Assembly (NCBI GenBank): GCA_029570835.1
Contig: JAKPTX010000102.1
Location: 1-34,026, forward strand
Reading direction: 5' to 3'
DNA length: 34,026 nucleotides
From: Bacteroidota bacterium
GTDB lineage: Bacteria > Bacteroidota > Bacteroidia > Bacteroidales > WCHB1-69
Part shown: one piece after another, positions 32,080-34,026 of the stretch
Numbering within the stretch: position 1 is the first letter of the stretch
How the letters are laid out: the number at the start of each line of letters is the position of its first letter
Notes under the pieces: model-generated
What the model was told of the DNA's origin: nothing
Seen by the model: the letters and a program-made list of their open reading frames with translations, nothing else
Database searches by the model: none
Made by a program: the position numbers and the translations under genes

Positions 32080-32160
32080 TTTTGTTTTTCTTTTTGAAAT
32101 AAAAAAAATGGGGGGCAGAATAATGTTTTCCATTTTTGTCATTTTATTACCCCACTCTGG
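32080..32160 (-). repeat. dispersed ~85 bp element, copy D
   Basis: On the minus strand CCAGAGTGGGG (32160-32150), a 31-nt middle, CTGCCCCCC (32118-32110), then a T-run and TTTATTTCAAAAAGAA tail. It is closest to copy A, including the middle (TAATAAAATGAC against AAATAAAATGAC). Confidence 0.8.
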
Positions 32161-32190
32161 AATTTTAGACCTTTTGGAATATGCAGAGCA

Positions 32191-32400
32191 ATTACGAATT
32201 ACGAATTACGAATTACGAACCTAAAAAAGTCGAAAGGTGAAAGTCGAAAGTCGAAATGGTTTGAGGTAAAAATGCAAATATCTAATAATCAATCAAATAA
32301 ATCTAAATTCTAAATTCTAAATTCTAAATTTAAGAATCGTAATTCGTAATTCGTAATTCGTAATTGGATTTCATTCCGCCTTCCGCCTTCCGTCTTCCGC
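32191..32400. repeat. five heptamer arrays in one spacer
   Basis: ATTACGA x4 (32191-32218), AAGTCGA x4 (32227-32254, one unit AAGGTGA), TTCTAAA x4 (32301-32328), ATTCGTA x4 (32335-32362) and CCGCCTT x3 (32376-32396, one unit CCGTCTT). All are 7 bp. Three repeat the order found at 194-277. Nothing else was recognised in this spacer. Confidence 0.85.
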
Positions 32401-32409
32401 ATTTTTTTA

Positions 32410-32417
32410 TATTTTTG
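32410..32417 (+). promoter_or_regulatory. -7 element for the ABC-F gene
   Basis: TATTTTTG followed by CGG, 20 bases before the ATG at 32438. The CGG continuation is shared with the promoters at 280 and 12430. Confidence 0.7.
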
Positions 32418-32437
32418 CGGTTTGATGAATCTGAACG

Positions 32438-34026
32438 ATGAATTACCTGACTGTTGAAAATGTTACTAAATCTTACGGGGAGAAAATACTCTTTGATCAG
32501 ATTAGTTTTGGGATTGAAAAGGGGCAAAAAATAGCACTGATAGCCAAAAATGGTGTGGGGAAAAGTACACTGCTCAACATTATCGCAGGGATTGAGACTC
32601 CGGATAGCGGACTGGTTACTACCCGTAAGGATATCACTATAGCATACTTACCACAATTGAATACTCTTGAAGCGGAACAATCGGTACTGGACCTCATTTT
32701 GGATTCTCAAAATCCAAGTATTGTGGCGGTAAAGGAGTATGAGGTGTGTCTGGCGTTAATTAAGAAACAACAGGATCAACAACTGCCTGTTCCCAAAGAG
32801 CTTTCCGAACGAATGGAGAAGAGTTTGCTAGAAGTAGAACGTCTCCATGCCTGGGATATTGAAAGTCGCGTTAAAGAGGTGCTTTCCAAGTTCGGAATTG
32901 ACAATATCTTTCAGGATATCAATGAGTTGTCCGGAGGACAAAAAAAGAAGGTAGCACTGGCTAAAACATTGATCCACGACAGTGACCTCCTGATCCTAGA
33001 TGAGCCGACCAACCACCTGGATATCGACATGATCGAATGGTTGGAAGAGTACCTCTCCAACAACAATATCACGCTGTTGATGGTTACGCACGACCGTTAC
33101 TTCTTAGATCAGGTGTGCAACTATATCATTGAGCTGGATCGAAGCAAACTCTACCAGTACAAGGGAAAATATGACTATTATTTGGAGAAAAAAGCGGAAA
33201 GATTAGCCAATGAAGCGGTTACATTAGAGCGGATCAGACAGCTGTACCGTAATGAGTTGGCGTGGGTCAAAACTTCACCTCAAGCCAGAACTACCAAAGC
33301 GAAAGCCAGGATCAAGTCGTTTGAAGTGCTCAAAGAGGAGGCTCACCAAAAGGTGGAGAAACAGCAGGAAGGGTTCTTTATTCAAAGCGAACGGCTGGGA
33401 AATAAAATATTGGAAATTAACAATTTACACTTCTCCTATCCCGACAAAGAACTGATCAGAGATTTCTCTTACACCTTCAAAAAGGGAGAAAAGTGTGGCA
33501 TTGTCGGGAAGAATGGATCCGGGAAAAGTACTTTGCTCAAACTGATTATGGAAGAGCTTAAACCTGATGCCGGGAAAATCACTCCGGGATTGACCGTTCA
33601 GTTTGGTTATTTCTCACAAGATAATCTCAAAGTTGAGGGTAACAAGCGCATGATTGACATTGTGAAGGAGCATGCCGAAGTGGTTCGCCTTCAAAGTGGA
33701 AACTATGTGGGTGCATCGCAGTTTTTGAGCTATTTCGGGTTCAGTTACGAACAACAATACACCTATTTTGAAGACCTGAGCGGAGGAGAAAAGAGAAAGT
33801 TGCACCTGCTCATCACACTGATTAAAAACCCCAACTTTTTGCTACTGGATGAGCCCACTAACGATTTTGATATCGACACATTGAATCTGTTGGAAGAGTT
33901 TTTGGATCACTTTCAGGGCGTGGTGTTAGTGGTATCTCACGACCGTTGGTTTATGAACAAGTTGGTGGATCATATCTTTGTTTTTGAGGGAGAAGGAAAG
34001 ATCAAGGATTACTACGGCAATTACAC
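32438..34026 (+). CDS. ABC-F family ATPase (partial, Uup-like)
   Basis: The open frame begins MNYLTVENVTKSYG and runs to the window end without a stop (about 529 codons), so the 3' end is missing. Two ABC domains lie in tandem without membrane segments. The first has Walker A AKNGVGKST, LSGGQKKK and Walker B LLILDEPTNHLD; the second has GKNGSGKST, LSGGEKRK and LLLDEPTNDFD. A charged linker with KTSPQARTTKAKAR lies between them, as in ribosome-associated ABC-F proteins of the Uup type. These bind near the ribosomal E site or act in DNA repair and precise excision. An out-of-frame ATG at 32425 opens a 10-codon ORF overlapping the start. Confidence 0.92.
   Translation, partial: MNYLTVENVTKSYGEKILFDQISFGIEKGQKIALIAKNGVGKSTLLNIIAGIETPDSGLVTTRKDITIAYLPQLNTLEAEQSVLDLILDSQNPSIVAVKEYEVCLALIKKQQDQQLPVPKELSERMEKSLLEVERLHAWDIESRVKEVLSKFGIDNIFQDINELSGGQKKKVALAKTLIHDSDLLILDEPTNHLDIDMIEWLEEYLSNNNITLLMVTHDRYFLDQVCNYIIELDRSKLYQYKGKYDYYLEKKAERLANEAVTLERIRQLYRNELAWVKTSPQARTTKAKARIKSFEVLKEEAHQKVEKQQEGFFIQSERLGNKILEINNLHFSYPDKELIRDFSYTFKKGEKCGIVGKNGSGKSTLLKLIMEELKPDAGKITPGLTVQFGYFSQDNLKVEGNKRMIDIVKEHAEVVRLQSGNYVGASQFLSYFGFSYEQQYTYFEDLSGGEKRKLHLLITLIKNPNFLLLDEPTNDFDIDTLNLLEEFLDHFQGVVLVVSHDRWFMNKLVDHIFVFEGEGKIKDYYGNY

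Noticed and set aside
32425-32457. 10-codon ORF overlapping the ABC-F start as an attenuator
   Set aside because: It is too short and ordinary, with no hairpins in the 14-nt leader; a similar chance ATG precedes the VWA gene at 299.

Overview
The window reads as chromosomal DNA of a Bacteroidota bacterium, most likely an anaerobic or facultative member near the Bacteroidales/Marinilabiliales. Evidence: AT-rich intergenic DNA; almost every transcription unit is preceded by the Bacteroidota -7 promoter element TAnnTTTG; Shine-Dalgarno sequences are mostly absent; and the gene families are typical (73-74 aa DUF2795 proteins, a GldI-like FKBP lipoprotein next to nrnA, DUF4159/VWA proteins, a GH3 protein, Rnf subunits). 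The assignment to phylum is firm; anything finer is inference.

Layout. 1-306: repeat-rich leader. 307-5998 (+): a VWA membrane protein and a DUF4159 protein, then rnfD-rnfG-rnfE-rnfA from their own promoter, with no rnfB or rnfC alongside. 5999-6361: repeat-rich spacer. 6362-12306 (-): two tandem DUF2795 paralogs, then (in transcription order) parC, a di-heme cytochrome c peroxidase, a SAM methyltransferase and a corrinoid adenosyltransferase. 12497-13846 (+): a cyclic-2,3-diphosphoglycerate-synthase-like P-loop protein. 13977-15575 (-): a WG-repeat lipoprotein. 15920-18702 (-): DUF58, radC, and a UDP-GlcNAc 2-epimerase carrying a C9/T7 homopolymer insertion. 18846-19925 (+): class II fructose-bisphosphate aldolase. 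19960-20715 (-) ispE and 20763-22307 (+) a GH3 protein; the GH3 gene runs 45 bp into pyrF, which follows an orphan response regulator (22263-23917, -). 24099-25271 (+): THUMP RNA methyltransferase. 25277-26386 (-): a lone DppC-like permease. 26478-26551 (-): tRNA-Ala(GGC). 26581-29029 (-): nrnA, a GldI-like FKBP and a second FKBP lipoprotein as one operon. 29030-29706: repeat-rich spacer. 29707-31959 (+): a subtilase with a predicted C-terminal outer-membrane barrel. 31960-32437: repeat-rich spacer. 32438-end (+): an ABC-F ATPase cut by the window edge.

The gene content is largely housekeeping. The most unusual material is in four repeat-dense spacers. They hold (i) four copies of an ~85 bp element with fixed ends (GAGTGGGG, 30-31 nt, CTGCCCCC), arranged as two inverted pairs, one pair bracketing 307-5998 and the other bracketing the subtilase gene; (ii) tandem arrays whose unit is always 7 bp, in several sequence families that recur from spacer to spacer; and (iii) REP-like palindromes. 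A possible fifth, degenerate element copy lies in frame inside the epimerase gene. Other points worth attention are the terminal QLTLF clamp-binding-like motif of ParC, the rnf cluster lacking rnfBC, and the subtilase-barrel fusion.
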